A stretch of DNA of 64,000 nucleotides from contig OZ253541.1 of assembly GCA_965262365.1 (NCBI GenBank), positions 2,294,001 to 2,358,000 on the forward strand, written 5' to 3'. The stretch comes from UBA6522 sp965262365 (lineage in GTDB: Bacteria; Pseudomonadota; Gammaproteobacteria; Steroidobacterales; Rariloculaceae). This document shows, one piece after another, positions 1 to 9,544 of this stretch. The notes below the pieces were generated by a model. The model saw nothing but the letters and a program-made list of their open reading frames with translations. It made no database searches and had not been told where the DNA came from. Position 1 is the stretch's first letter. The number at the start of each line of letters is the position of its first letter. A program made the translations under genes and the position numbers.

Positions 1-315
1 CGTCACTTCCTTCTTGCCGCCGGATTGCACATGGGAAACGGCACGATGCAGCGCCCGCTGAAAACCAAGTGTCGGCTGCGATTCGGTGGATTCGTCGTCG
101 TCGCCGCGCAGCCTGGGCGTCGACTCATCGATGAAATCGGCCAGTTCGCGCCTGAGCAACTCGAGATTTACGCCGCATGCCCGCAGGATCCCGATGACTT
201 CAGGCGAATCCAGCAAAGCCAGTAACAGATGTTCGACGGTGATGAACTCGTGCTGCTCGTCCCGAGCCCCTCGGTACGCCTCGCTCAGGCAGTATTCGAG
301 TTCGCTGGATAGCAT
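1..315 (-). CDS. clpA: ClpA, ATP-dependent Clp protease ATP-binding subunit (5' end only)
   Basis: The first 105 codons are visible and the gene runs off the left edge. The product begins MLSSELEYCLSEAYRGAR and continues with HEFITVEHLLLALL, the typical ClpA/ClpC N-terminal helical repeat domain that docks ClpS and substrates. ClpA is the AAA+ unfoldase that feeds proteins to ClpP in the cytoplasm. The start ATG overlaps the clpS stop codon (ATGA at 314-317 on the minus strand), so the two genes are translationally coupled. The AAA modules lie outside the window. Confidence 0.95.
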   Translation of the reverse strand, partial: MLSSELEYCLSEAYRGARDEQHEFITVEHLLLALLDSPEVIGILRACGVNLELLRRELADFIDESTPRLRGDDDESTESQPTLGFQRALHRAVSHVQSGGKKEVT

Positions 316-650
316 CAGTCTTCTTCCAGGGTGCAAAGTAACGGATGTTGGTTGCGCTGCGACAGTGCCGTCACCTGCGCCACCTTGGTTTCCGCAATCT
401 CGTAAGTGTACACGCCGCAGACGCCCTTGCCCTGCGTATGCACCTGCAACATGATTCGGGTGGCGACTGTTCGCTCCAGCGAAAAGATCTTCTGCAGTAT
501 CTGGACGACGAATTCCATCGGCGTGTAATCGTCGTTGAGCAGGACGACACGGTACATCGGCGGCTTTTTCAGCTTCGGCTTGCTCTCCGCCGTGGCGACG
601 CCGTGGTCGCCCTCGTCGTCGCGTCGTTCCGGTTTCTGGGACATGGTCAT
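315..650 (-). CDS. clpS: ClpS, ATP-dependent Clp protease adaptor
   Basis: This 111-aa protein matches the usual ClpS length. After a disordered charged N-terminus (about 30 residues) comes the conserved core: YRVVLLNDDYTPMEFVVQIL, then an MLQVHTQGKGVCGVYTYEIA segment and a short helical end. ClpS binds N-degron substrates and the ClpA N-domain and redirects ClpAP toward N-end-rule substrates. The NDDYTPMEFV segment and the later H and G residues form the N-degron pocket in this family. It lies immediately upstream of clpA with a 4-bp overlap. A second in-frame ATG two codons downstream is an equally possible start. Confidence 0.96.
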   Translation of the reverse strand: MTMSQKPERRDDEGDHGVATAESKPKLKKPPMYRVVLLNDDYTPMEFVVQILQKIFSLERTVATRIMLQVHTQGKGVCGVYTYEIAETKVAQVTALSQRNQHPLLCTLEED

Positions 651-777
651 GGCGACAATATGCTACACGAACCGGCAGTCAATCGGACCTCCCATCACCG
701 GGGCGACTTGTTCCCGCGTGCCGCCCCACCTACCATTGGGTATCAGCATTGAAAGCCCGGGACTGCGCGGCGTATCC

Positions 778-1704
778 ATGGACTTCGCGACTCGACTTTT
801 CCAATGGCGGCAGGTCGCCCCGGAGCAGTGGGCAAAGGCCGCCAACCGCTACCTGCCCCCGGCCGTCAGCGCGCTGCTGATACTGGCGCTCGCCTGGCAG
901 GCGGCCAGGTTGACATGGGCGCTGATCCCCGGCGTACCGGCGGACGCCCCACTTCCGGTAGTGAGCCCCAGCGCCCCGGAATTGTCGACGACGACGGCGC
1001 AAGCCATCGACATCACCCGGATCATGGACAGCGATTTCTTCGGTGAGGTTACCAGCGAACCGGTGGCGGCGGCGGCTGCGGTCAGCGTGCTGGAGGCTCC
1101 CGAGACCACGCTCAACCTGCTGCTCAAGGCCACCGTTTCCGATACGGCCGAGAATCGCCGCGGCGCCGCAATCATTGCCAGCGGCCAGGTGGAGAAGACC
1201 TATACCGTCTCGGACATCATCGAAGGGGCCGGAGGAGCGCAACTGCATGCAATCTACAGCGATCGCGTGATCCTCAACCGCGCCGGACGGCTCGAAACCC
1301 TCAGCCTGCCCACCGAATACACCTCCGCCAACGCCGGCGCGGTCTATGCGGCACCGCCCATTCCGTTTCCCGACAACACGACCCTCAGGAGCGTAATCAG
1401 CGACAACGCGACGCGCATCAACGAGATTGTCCGGGTCGCTGCGCATATCGAACAGGGTAGAATGATTGGTTTCAGGCTCAATCCCGGAGAACAACCCGAA
1501 CACTTTTCGGCGCTGGGGTTTCAGCCGGGTGATGTGGTGACGGAGATCAACGGTACAGCCATGTCCGACCCCAGCCGCGGACTGCAAGTGTTCGAGAGCC
1601 TCGGGGAAAGCACCATGGCCAACGTCACCGTGATCCGCGACGGCACGCCCGAGGTCCTGATGATCGATACGGCCCTATTGGGCGAACTGGACGCCGCTCG
1701 ATAG
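778..1704 (+). CDS. gspC: Type II secretion system inner-membrane protein GspC
   Basis: The protein has 308 aa from the ATG at 778. The frame is open back to 535, but the earlier part has no GspC character and overlaps the clpS promoter side. There is a short cytoplasmic N-terminus, one membrane segment (about residues 23-43, AVSALLILALAWQAARLTW), an HR-type domain with the repeating pattern LNLLLKATVSD, and a C-terminal PDZ domain (GFRLNPG, GFQPGDVVTEING). GspC links the inner-membrane platform to the secretin GspD. It sits 33 bp before gspD in a C-D-E gene order. Confidence 0.93.
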   Translation: MDFATRLFQWRQVAPEQWAKAANRYLPPAVSALLILALAWQAARLTWALIPGVPADAPLPVVSPSAPELSTTTAQAIDITRIMDSDFFGEVTSEPVAAAAAVSVLEAPETTLNLLLKATVSDTAENRRGAAIIASGQVEKTYTVSDIIEGAGGAQLHAIYSDRVILNRAGRLETLSLPTEYTSANAGAVYAAPPIPFPDNTTLRSVISDNATRINEIVRVAAHIEQGRMIGFRLNPGEQPEHFSALGFQPGDVVTEINGTAMSDPSRGLQVFESLGESTMANVTVIRDGTPEVLMIDTALLGELDAAR

Positions 1705-1737
1705 CGGCGGCCAGATTAACCGGTTCGGGAGGCAAAC

Positions 1738-3798
1738 ATGCAACAGGTCATACGCACCAGGACTGCCGTCTTGCTGCCGATTCTCGCGTTGGCAACGCTC
1801 ATGGCTGCCATCCAGATCGGCGCCCAGCAACCGGGCCCGCAGATCATGCCCAACTACAGGGAAGCGGATCTGCGGCAGGTGATCGAGGCCGTGGGCGAGG
1901 TCACGGGGAGGAATTTCCTGGTCGACCCCAGAGTCACCGGGCAGGTAACGTTTCTGTCCTATTCGCCGATGTCGCCCGAGGCATTTTACGAGGCCTTTCT
2001 CGCCACGTTACAGATTCACGGCTTCATTGCCGTGGAATCGGACAATGTCACCAGAATCGTCCCCGACGCCACGGCCCGAATCCATCCGGGACTCACCGCC
2101 GAGACGGCCGGCGATCGGGTCGTCACCCAGGTCGTGCAACTCACGAACGTCGGCGCAGCTCAACTCGTGCCCATACTTCGGCCCCTGATCCCGCAGTTCG
2201 GCCACCTGGCGGCCCACCCCGGATCCAACACGCTGATCATCGTCGACCGCGGTTCCAACGTCGATCGAATGCTGAGCATCATCGGCCGCATGGATCAGGA
2301 TTCGGACGAAGAAATCGAGGTGATTCGCCTTGAGAACGCCTCGGCCGGCGAAGTGGTCGCCATGCTCGCCGCGCTGGATCAGGGCGCCGTGACCGAGGGC
2401 ATTCCGGCCATGCAGATCGCCGCGGACGACCGCACCAACAGCATTCTGCTGTCCGGGCCCATCGACCGACGGCTACGCTACCGGGCTCTGATTGCGCACC
2501 TGGACACACCTTCGGGCGAAGCCGGGAACACCCAGGTGCGCTACCTGAACTATGCCAGTGCGGAGGATCTGGCCACTAACCTGCAGTCGCAATTCGGAGG
2601 GCTGGCAGCCGGCGAAGGCGGCGCGGCGGAAGGTGTCAACATCTGGGCCGATGCCGGCACCAATTCGCTGATCATCAACGCCCCGGCCCGCATCACGCAG
2701 GACATGAATTCGGTGATCGATCGACTGGACATTCGCCGGGCCCAGGTTCAGGTCGACGCCATCATTGTCGAGGTCTCCGAGAATCGGGCCAGTGGACTGG
2801 GCGTCACCTGGGCCGTGCAGGGCGCCCAGTCGGACAGCCCCATCGGCGGAACGAATTTCTCCGCCACGGCGCCGGGTATTCTTCAATTGGGGGGGGCGGC
2901 GGCAGGTGCTGCCGCCGGTGAAGCTGCGAATCAACTCGGAGCGCTCACCCAACTCCCGGACGGACTGCTCACCGCCGTGGGGCGCATCAGAGACTCAGGC
3001 ACCAGTTGGGCCGCCCTGCTTACGGCACTGGCGGGCGATTCGGCGACGAACATCATTGCCACACCGACGATCGTCACGCTGGACAATGAGCAGGCCGAGA
3101 TATCCGTGGGAAGCACGGTGCCATTCCTGTCCGGTCAATTCACGAATACGGGGGCGGCAACCGGCTCGGTCAACCCCTTCCAGACGATTAATCGATCCGA
3201 TGTCGGCACTCGGCTCGCGATCACACCGCAAATCAACGAGGGCTCGGGCGTCAAGCTGCTGATCGAACAGGAAACGTCGAGCATCAGCGAAGACTCCCGC
3301 GCGGTGGACCTGGTCACGGACACCCGCCGCATCATGACGTCGGTGTTCGTCGACGACGGCAGCATTCTGGTTCTCGGCGGATTGATTGATGACCAATTGC
3401 GGGAGGTCGAGCAGCGGGTTCCCGTGCTGGGTCGAATTCCCGGCATCGGCGCTTTGTTCAGATCCCGGTCAACGGAACTGGAAAAGACCAACCTCATGGT
3501 CTTCATTCGGCCCACGATCCTGCGCGACAGCGTGGAGGCGGCCTTCCAGACCAACGCCAAGTACCGCTACATTCGCGATCTGCAGATCCAGCAGAGCGAG
3601 CAGAACGTTCCATTGATGAGCGACGCCGAGCGACCCATGCTTCCTGAACTCGAGGAAGCCCAGACCGAACCGCCGGAAGCCGCAGCCAGCGAAACCGAAG
3701 AACCGGATGGCGATGGAAGCGAGACCCTCGAACCCGATGCCGAACCAGGCGGCGCGGGCGCGGACACAGCGGAACAATCCGGCAACGCGTCGGAGTAG
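1738..3798 (+). CDS. gspD: Type II secretion system secretin GspD
   Basis: The protein has 686 aa. An N-terminal signal segment (to about residue 30, ending near GAQQPG) is followed by the N0 domain (YREADLRQVIEAVGEVTGRN), N1-N3 ring-building repeats (VVQLTNVGAAQLVPILRPLI and two similar stretches) and the secretin barrel with ATPTIVTLDNEQAEISVGS and the end motif VPVLGRIPGIGALFRS. The last 70 residues are an acidic Glu/Pro-rich tail that is not part of the barrel and may be the pilotin or S-domain equivalent. The protein forms the outer-membrane pore of the type II secretion machine. The gspE start follows the stop by 4 bp. Confidence 0.96.
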   Translation: MQQVIRTRTAVLLPILALATLMAAIQIGAQQPGPQIMPNYREADLRQVIEAVGEVTGRNFLVDPRVTGQVTFLSYSPMSPEAFYEAFLATLQIHGFIAVESDNVTRIVPDATARIHPGLTAETAGDRVVTQVVQLTNVGAAQLVPILRPLIPQFGHLAAHPGSNTLIIVDRGSNVDRMLSIIGRMDQDSDEEIEVIRLENASAGEVVAMLAALDQGAVTEGIPAMQIAADDRTNSILLSGPIDRRLRYRALIAHLDTPSGEAGNTQVRYLNYASAEDLATNLQSQFGGLAAGEGGAAEGVNIWADAGTNSLIINAPARITQDMNSVIDRLDIRRAQVQVDAIIVEVSENRASGLGVTWAVQGAQSDSPIGGTNFSATAPGILQLGGAAAGAAAGEAANQLGALTQLPDGLLTAVGRIRDSGTSWAALLTALAGDSATNIIATPTIVTLDNEQAEISVGSTVPFLSGQFTNTGAATGSVNPFQTINRSDVGTRLAITPQINEGSGVKLLIEQETSSISEDSRAVDLVTDTRRIMTSVFVDDGSILVLGGLIDDQLREVEQRVPVLGRIPGIGALFRSRSTELEKTNLMVFIRPTILRDSVEAAFQTNAKYRYIRDLQIQQSEQNVPLMSDAERPMLPELEEAQTEPPEAAASETEEPDGDGSETLEPDAEPGGAGADTAEQSGNASE

Positions 3799-3802
3799 CG
3801 TA

Positions 3803-5305
3803 GTGGCCGAACCGGAGGCCGTCACGGACCATACCGCTCCCGAACCCGCGCCACGCGAGCGCATGCTGCCGTTCGCGTTCGCCAAGCGCCAGGGCGTGCT
3901 GCTGCAATTCGCCGGCGGCGAACAGCCCCACGTCATTTACCGTCCGGGGGTGACACCCCAATCCCTTGCCGAGGTGCGCCGGTTCGTCGGCGGACGGGTG
4001 GCGTTCTCCGGCGTGGACGCGGAAACCTTTGAAGCACAGCTTCAGGCCGCCTACGAAAGCGGCGCAGCAATGACCATGATGGAAGGCCTCGACGACGAGA
4101 CCGACCTCATCCAGGTGGCCCAGCAGCTTCCCGAACCCTCCGACCTGCTGGAGAGCGACGACGAGGCGCCCATCATTCGGCTCATCAACGCTGTCCTCAC
4201 CCAGGCGGTGAAGAAGAACGCCTCCGATATCCATATCGAGCCCTACGAGAACCGCCTCGCGATCCGGTTCCGGATCGACGGCGTGCTGCAGGAGGTCCTG
4301 CAGTCCCGCCGCGCCGTGGCGCCCCTGGTGATCTCGCGCGTCAAGGTCATGGCGAAACTGGACATCGCCGAGAAACGCCTGCCCCAGGACGGCCGTATCT
4401 CGCTGCGCATCGCGGGGCGCGCCGTCGACGTGCGCGTCTCCACCATCCCATCCGGTCACGGAGAGCGCGTGGTGCTGCGCCTGCTGGACAAACAGGCCGG
4501 GCGCCTGAATTTGGCTAGTCTGGGCATGTCCGAGCGCGACCAGCGGCGCATGGATGAACTGATCCATCGTCCCCACGGAATCCTCCTGGTCACCGGACCC
4601 ACCGGGTCCGGCAAGACCACCACGCTCTACGCGGCGCTGGAACGGATCAACGACCTGACCCGCAACATCCTCACCGTGGAAGATCCCATCGAGTACTACA
4701 TCGACGGAATCGGCCAGACCCAGGTCAATACCAAGGTCGACATGACGTTCGCCAGGGGGCTTCGGGCCATGCTTCGGCAGGACCCGGACGTGGTGATGGT
4801 GGGGGAAATCCGAGACCTAGAAACCGCCGAGATCGCCGTTCAGGCCAGCCTGACCGGTCACCTGGTGCTGTCGACGCTGCATACCAATACCGCCGTGGGC
4901 GCGGTGACCCGCCTGCGCGACATGGGCGTGGAGCCGTTCCTGCTCTCGTCCAGCATCATCGGTGTCCTGGCCCAGCGGCTGGTCCGGGTCCTGAATCCGG
5001 AGACTCGCATGGCGTTCACCGCAGGCGATTACGAATGCCAGTTGCTCGGCGCCGACCCGCGGAACCCGCCGACGCTCTACCGAGCCAACGAAAACGAGTT
5101 CGGGTACCAGGGGCGCACCGGCATATACGAACTCGTGGTCATCGACGATACGATGCGGACCATGATCCACGAGGGCGCCGGCGAACAGGCGCTGGAGAGC
5201 CATGCACGTATCAACGCGCCGAGCATTCGCGAGGACGGCATTCGCAAGGTGCTGGACGGTGACACCACGCTGGAGGAGGTCCTGAGGGTCACCAAGAGCG
5301 ACTGA
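3803..5305 (+). CDS. gspE: Type II secretion system ATPase GspE
   Basis: The protein has 500 aa from a GTG start just after the gspD stop; the open frame extends into gspD but that part is not GspE-like. Visible motifs are the Walker A loop GPTGSGKTTTLYAAL (about residue 267), the Asp box around ILTVEDPIEYYIDG, Walker B DPDVVMVGEIRD and the His box TGHLVLSTLHTN. GspE is the cytoplasmic hexameric ATPase that drives pseudopilus assembly. The usual four-cysteine zinc finger between the His box and GYQGRTGIYELV is absent; only one Cys is present there. gspF and the pseudopilin genes do not follow, so the rest of the system must lie elsewhere. Confidence 0.95.
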   Translation: MAEPEAVTDHTAPEPAPRERMLPFAFAKRQGVLLQFAGGEQPHVIYRPGVTPQSLAEVRRFVGGRVAFSGVDAETFEAQLQAAYESGAAMTMMEGLDDETDLIQVAQQLPEPSDLLESDDEAPIIRLINAVLTQAVKKNASDIHIEPYENRLAIRFRIDGVLQEVLQSRRAVAPLVISRVKVMAKLDIAEKRLPQDGRISLRIAGRAVDVRVSTIPSGHGERVVLRLLDKQAGRLNLASLGMSERDQRRMDELIHRPHGILLVTGPTGSGKTTTLYAALERINDLTRNILTVEDPIEYYIDGIGQTQVNTKVDMTFARGLRAMLRQDPDVVMVGEIRDLETAEIAVQASLTGHLVLSTLHTNTAVGAVTRLRDMGVEPFLLSSSIIGVLAQRLVRVLNPETRMAFTAGDYECQLLGADPRNPPTLYRANENEFGYQGRTGIYELVVIDDTMRTMIHEGAGEQALESHARINAPSIREDGIRKVLDGDTTLEEVLRVTKSD

Positions 5306-5317
5306 CCTGGCTCCACA

Positions 5318-6193
5318 ATGGAACAATCTGTCACGTTCAAGTCTGCCGGCGGGTTGAGGCTCTCCGGCGTCATCCATGTTCCCGACGACATGCAGCCAGG
5401 CGAGAAACGGCCGGGCCTTGTCGTGCTGCACGGGTTCGGCAGCAACCATAGCGCCGGCAATACCGCCGGACCGGCGCGGCTGTTCAGTGACTGGGGCTAC
5501 GTGACGCTGCGTTTCAGCATGCGCGGCTGCGGCGACAGCGACGGTGAATTCGGGCGGGTGATCTGCCTCGAGCAGGCGGAGGATACCCGGCACGCGCTGA
5601 ACTACTTCCTCGCAAGATCGGAGATCGATGCCGGCCGGGTCGGTTTGGTGGGCAGCAGCTTCGGGGCCGCCGTCGCGCTTTTTACCGCAGGCATCGACAA
5701 GCGACCCGCCGCGGTCGTTTCATCGGTCGGGTGGGGTCACGGAGAAACCAAATTTCGCGCCCAGCATGCGGCACCGGGAGCATGGGAGAGATTCACCGCG
5801 ATGCTGGCGGCAGGCGCAAAGCACAGGGAACGTACCGGTGAATCCCTCATGGTGTCGCGTTATGACATCGTGCCGATTCCCGATCGCCTCCGGGGGCATC
5901 TGGCGACCAAATCCGTGATGCAGTTTCCCGTGGAAACCGCGCAGAGCATGTTCGATTTCAGGCCGGTGGAAGTCGTCGGCAACATCGCCCCGCGACCACT
6001 CTTGTTGATGCACGCGGCCAGCGACTCGGTATGCCCGGCGGAACAGTCCATCCAGCTTTACGCACACGCGGGACAACCGACGGAACTGCATCTGCTGACC
6101 GACGTCGATCACTTCCTCTTCGCAGAGGGCAATGAACGGGTGAGAACGCTCGTCAAGGGCTGGCTGGACCGATACCTGCCCGCAAGACCCTGA
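5318..6193 (+). CDS. Alpha/beta hydrolase (dienelactone hydrolase/BAAT-like family)
   Basis: The 291-aa protein begins 12 bp after gspE. It shows the alpha/beta hydrolase order: oxyanion region VVLHGFGSNHSAGN (about residues 35-48), nucleophile elbow GLVGSSFGAA (Ser about 113), an acidic residue near LLLMHAASDSVCPAEQ, and a late His in TDVDHFLFAEG. It has no signal peptide, so it is probably cytoplasmic. The substrate cannot be deduced. Closeness to gspE suggests shared transcription but not a secretion role. Confidence 0.85.
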   Translation: MEQSVTFKSAGGLRLSGVIHVPDDMQPGEKRPGLVVLHGFGSNHSAGNTAGPARLFSDWGYVTLRFSMRGCGDSDGEFGRVICLEQAEDTRHALNYFLARSEIDAGRVGLVGSSFGAAVALFTAGIDKRPAAVVSSVGWGHGETKFRAQHAAPGAWERFTAMLAAGAKHRERTGESLMVSRYDIVPIPDRLRGHLATKSVMQFPVETAQSMFDFRPVEVVGNIAPRPLLLMHAASDSVCPAEQSIQLYAHAGQPTELHLLTDVDHFLFAEGNERVRTLVKGWLDRYLPARP

Positions 6194-6247
6194 CCCGGGT
6201 CGCGCGGACTTGCGTCGCAAGAGCGCCTGTGGGCTTGCCACGGGCTG

Positions 6248-7306
6248 TTACAGGCCGAGCAACTCCTTCGCTTCGGCGACGACGGACTCCGGCGTATCGA
6301 GCGCATCCTCGACGATCATCTGCAGTTCCGCGCCAGGCTTCGGTGTCACCGGAGCGCGCATCGAGTTCAGTATCGCTTCGGAGAACGCCTCGTCCTCGAT
6401 CATCTCACCGAAGGCCGTACGCAGCGCGGCCAATCGGTCGGCCGGCAGTTCCGGAGGGGCGAACAGCGGCCACCCCATGTTCGGGCCGATCTCGAGGATC
6501 CCCGCAAGGGCCCTCTCCCGGTCCGTGGCAACCAGGTCGACCAGGTGGGGCGTGCCCGGCGCCCGGGCGTCCGGGGGACCGATGCGGACCAGGTGGTGAA
6601 GCCGCTCGTCCACGAGCCACTGGGGTCTTGCGAGCGACCAGTAATCCATGCCCGCCGCCTGGCCGTGGACCTCGCCGCGTTCCATCGCCAGGGAAATCTC
6701 GGCGCTGCCCTGGTAGCCGGTAATGATCCTGATTTCCAGACCAAGCAATTCCCTGGTCATCGCCGGAAGCTGATAGAGCAGCGACCCCCGTCCCGTGGCG
6801 CCAAGGATGATCTCCGCCTCCAGCGTCTCGTCGACAGTCGTTGCCGGAGAGCCCGCAAGCACCGTAATGACATTGGTCGAGGTGATCGCCGAACCGATCC
6901 AGGTCAGCTCCCGGCCATCGTACCTGGCCCGGTTGGGCTCCATGAGTTGCGCCACAATGACCGCGGGCAGGGAATAGCCCAGCACCGTTCCATCCCGGGC
7001 GGCGGATCGATAGATGTGATTGGCCATCGTCACGCTGCCCCCACCGGGCATGTTCTGCACGATGACCGACGGTCCGCCCGGAACGAGTTCCTCGAGAAAG
7101 TCGCCGATGATGCGGGCCGATGTATCCGTGATACCGCCCGGACCGGCTCCGACGAGGATCGTGATCTGCCGGTTGCCGTAAAAGTCAGCTACATCCTGTG
7201 CAACGACGGTGGCTGTACCCAGCAACAGGGCGGCCGTGAGAGCAGCCAGCGCGGTGCTTCTACCGGCCCGAATGCGGCTGTTGGTTTGGTGTTTCTTCTC
7301 GTTCAC
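6248..7306 (-). CDS. Tripartite tricarboxylate transporter substrate-binding protein (TctC/Bug family)
   Basis: This 352-aa periplasmic binding protein has a signal peptide with a hydrophobic core (TALAALTAALLLGTATVVAQ). Bug/TctC hallmarks are ITILVGAGPGGITDTSAR near residue 50, VIVQNMPGGGSVTMANHIY, and GYQGSAEISLAMERGEVHGQ around the middle. These proteins bind carboxylates or related small molecules for TctAB membrane partners or for sensing. No tctA or tctB is adjacent, as is common for orphan Bug proteins. It is convergent with the upstream hydrolase gene. Confidence 0.88.
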   Translation of the reverse strand: MNEKKHQTNSRIRAGRSTALAALTAALLLGTATVVAQDVADFYGNRQITILVGAGPGGITDTSARIIGDFLEELVPGGPSVIVQNMPGGGSVTMANHIYRSAARDGTVLGYSLPAVIVAQLMEPNRARYDGRELTWIGSAITSTNVITVLAGSPATTVDETLEAEIILGATGRGSLLYQLPAMTRELLGLEIRIITGYQGSAEISLAMERGEVHGQAAGMDYWSLARPQWLVDERLHHLVRIGPPDARAPGTPHLVDLVATDRERALAGILEIGPNMGWPLFAPPELPADRLAALRTAFGEMIEDEAFSEAILNSMRAPVTPKPGAELQMIVEDALDTPESVVAEAKELLGL

Positions 7307-7371
7307 CCGGCGACCTTACCCGCGAGTCGGTCTGCTGGCAAGACGCTTTGTTCCTTGCCGCATCGTCCTGA

Positions 7372-8139
7372 TTGGCTCAGTGGCGCTTGCGCTGCCTCGT
7401 CTGCCCGTTTCACGGATTCGAGTTCGACGCCACCGGCCAGTGCGTCGCCACACCCCATGCGCCAGCGCCCGGAACCGCCAAACTCAGGGTGTTCGAGACC
7501 CAGGAAGTGCTCGGCCTGGTTTTTGCCTGGTGGGGGATCAACGGCCGATCGGTTCAATGGAGTTTGCCCGAGGATCCTCCCACGGGAGACGATTGGAGCA
7601 GCATGGCATTTCACCGTTTCCAGTTTGCGGGCCATCCCCAGGAAACGACGGAGAACTCGGTGGACGTGGCCCACCTGCACTATGTGCACGGCTATGGAAA
7701 CGTCAAGCCGGTAGGCACGGTATCGGTCCAGGGTGCCTATCTGAAGAGTTGCTTCGATTTCAAGCGTCCGCGTCGTATCGCCGGGGTTTTCAATGTCGAG
7801 TTCGATACCTCCGTGGTGACCCATGTGCATGGACTCGGCTACTCGTTCGTGGAGATCCACGAACACTCCATCGGCATGGAGGCGCGCCTGTGGGTGCTTG
7901 CAACGCCGGTCAACAGTGTCGAGATTGAGTTGGTACTCGTTTCACAGGTCAAGGACTACCCAAAACCCAAGCGGTTTGTGTTGGGCCTTGGATTCGTTCC
8001 GTTGCGGCTGCGAACACCGCTGATGAACCGGGCCATGATCAAGGCGCAGGAACGGGACGTCGCCCAGGACGTGGTCATCTGGGAACGAAAGCAGTATCCA
8101 GCCCGGCCGCGGCTGAGCCGCGCAAGACGGTGGATCTGA
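7372..8139 (+). pseudogene. Rieske [2Fe-2S] oxygenase-like protein, 5'-truncated
   Basis: The readable frame opens at a TTG directly after an in-frame stop and starts in the middle of the Rieske domain. The second iron-ligand motif is present (CLVCPFHGFEFD), but the first Cys-x-His motif that should lie about 20 residues upstream is missing. The rest resembles the catalytic half of Rieske oxygenases such as KshA-like enzymes, including TTENSVDVAHLHYVHGYG, where the mononuclear iron ligands sit. Without the first ligand pair the cluster cannot form, so the product is probably non-functional. The breakpoint is within about 20 bp upstream of position 7390. Confidence 0.75.
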
Positions 8140-8233
8140 GCGTGGTGCGGCGCTACGCTGACACGTCTCCGCCCGGGCGTCATACGCTGATATAGTCGGG
8201 CATGGGGATTTTCAGGCCGAGCAGAATAAGAAA

Positions 8234-8896
8234 ATGCGCATTGTTCCACTGACCTTGGCTGCACTCGCCTTGTCCGCGCCGTTACCGGGGTTCGCCCAGA
8301 GCTTCGGCTGGACGGACTACATGAGTCGTGAGGATTACTTCAGCGTCAGCTTTCCCGGCGAGCCCTCCGTGGAAGAGATCGCCTACCCCACGGAATATCG
8401 CATCACGCTACCCGCACGGGTCTATAGCCACGACGACGGGGCGTACCGCTACTCGGTGACCGTGGTGGATTACAGGAACGCCGTCGACATCCATCTCGCG
8501 CGCAACGACGCGTGTCGGGCGGCCGGAGGCGACGGCGATCAATGCCAGGACGACGGGCCGGAGGAAGTGCGCGGGGCCATCGTCTATGCGTCCTGGAACA
8601 TCATGAATCGCGAAGGGGTCGAGGTAAACCACTACGCGCATTACAACTCGGACCTGGTGGAGGGCCACAACATCCGCCTGACCAACGCCGGCGGATCGCG
8701 GACCACGGCCGTTGTGCACATGCACGAGGACCGGCTCTATATCCTGGAGGCCACGGTGCCGCCGGGGTCCCCTGCGCCCGGCATGTTTCAGATCTCGCTG
8801 CGGTTTCTTGACAGCGACTACAATCGGGTCCGTTACTCATGGCAGGGCACACAGCTTTACAGCAACGGATACCCGCCACCGCCGCGCACGAGATAA
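8234..8896 (+). CDS. Secreted protein of unknown function
   Basis: The protein has 220 aa, with a clear signal peptide (MRIVPLTLAALALSAPLPGF, cleavage near AQS). The mature part contains SREDYFSVSFPGEPSVEE, a pattern seen in short secreted proteins with a single beta-rich domain, and three Cys residues. It has no catalytic motif that I recognise. It lies 18 bp upstream of the next secreted-protein remnant, so the two were probably co-transcribed. Confidence 0.7.
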   Translation: MRIVPLTLAALALSAPLPGFAQSFGWTDYMSREDYFSVSFPGEPSVEEIAYPTEYRITLPARVYSHDDGAYRYSVTVVDYRNAVDIHLARNDACRAAGGDGDQCQDDGPEEVRGAIVYASWNIMNREGVEVNHYAHYNSDLVEGHNIRLTNAGGSRTTAVVHMHEDRLYILEATVPPGSPAPGMFQISLRFLDSDYNRVRYSWQGTQLYSNGYPPPPRTR

Positions 8897-8914
8897 CCGA
8901 TCGAGGTAGAGGCG

Positions 8915-9142
8915 ATGATCCGAAACTGCAACCGCTCCGTGAATTCGCTTCTAGCCCTTTATGCCGTCGCGCTCGCCTTCCCCGCCTGGGCACATCACTC
9001 CCATAACGCGTACGAGGTCACGGTGTGGTCGGATCTGGAGGGTACGGTCAGGGACGTGTATCTGATGAATCCGCATATAGGACTACTCAGCGTCCTACAC
9101 TCGGAATCGAAGTGTTACTCATTGTTTTTACTTGATTTATAG
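8915..9142 (+). pseudogene. DUF6152-like secreted protein, 3'-truncated
   Basis: The reading frame begins with a signal peptide (SLLALYAVALAFPAWAHHSH) and then matches the start of small secreted proteins of the DUF6152 type: AHHSHN, a TVWSDLEGTVRDV strand and MNPHI. After NPHI (about 9075) the sequence becomes unrelated (GLLSVLHSESKCYSLF) and stops. GC content drops sharply at the same point, consistent with an insertion or deletion junction. The family assignment rests on this short N-terminal pattern. Confidence 0.6.
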
Positions 9143-9440
9143 AACTTATCCCAACCGATCGACTTACTGCATCTTTTTCCGAGTAAGCATTCCGCAAGCG
9201 AATTGAATGCAACTTCAGCGTACTCGTGCTCCGATTTTTGCTGAGTTTATCCGAACCACCCTGAAATTACGGGTTTCCGTTCGGTTGTGCCGTGGACGTT
9301 ACCGGTACAGTGTTCCTCCTGCGCACGATTCTACCGGTTGAGCCGGTGCTCCCAGTCTTTGTCTTGGCGGGCGCAGCCAGAGGTCCTTTTTCGACTTGTC
9401 GAATTGTTTGTAGCGGTCGTCGCGCCCGCGTCCCTGGGTG
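9143..9440. other. Non-coding junction sequence
   Basis: No coding sequence is recognisable. The first 150 bases are much AT-richer than the neighbours. The stretch lies between the truncated DUF6152-like gene and an integrase fragment, so it probably derives from a lost mobile element. I see no clear inverted repeats. Confidence 0.5.
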
Positions 9441-9540
9441 GTACCGACGCGGACCGCCAAGCCATCGGGGGTGATGTCTCCGAACCTCAGGCCACAGATT
9501 TCGGCGCGGCGCAATCCGGTGACGGCGACCGGGACGGCGG
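9440..9540 (-). pseudogene. Tyrosine recombinase (integrase) fragment
   Basis: On the minus strand a short peptide AVTGLRRAEICGLRFGDI matches the Arg-containing box I of tyrosine recombinases (consensus TGLRxSEixgLrwxDI). The sequence on either side is not recombinase-like and no HxxR or Tyr motif follows. This is therefore a small leftover of an integrase gene, perhaps from the element that brought in the adjacent zinc-ribbon fragment. Confidence 0.55.
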
Positions 9541-9544
9541 CCGG

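Noticed and set aside
6545..7714. 389-codon plus-strand frame
   Set aside because: It lies antisense to the TctC-type gene and out of frame with the Rieske remnant.
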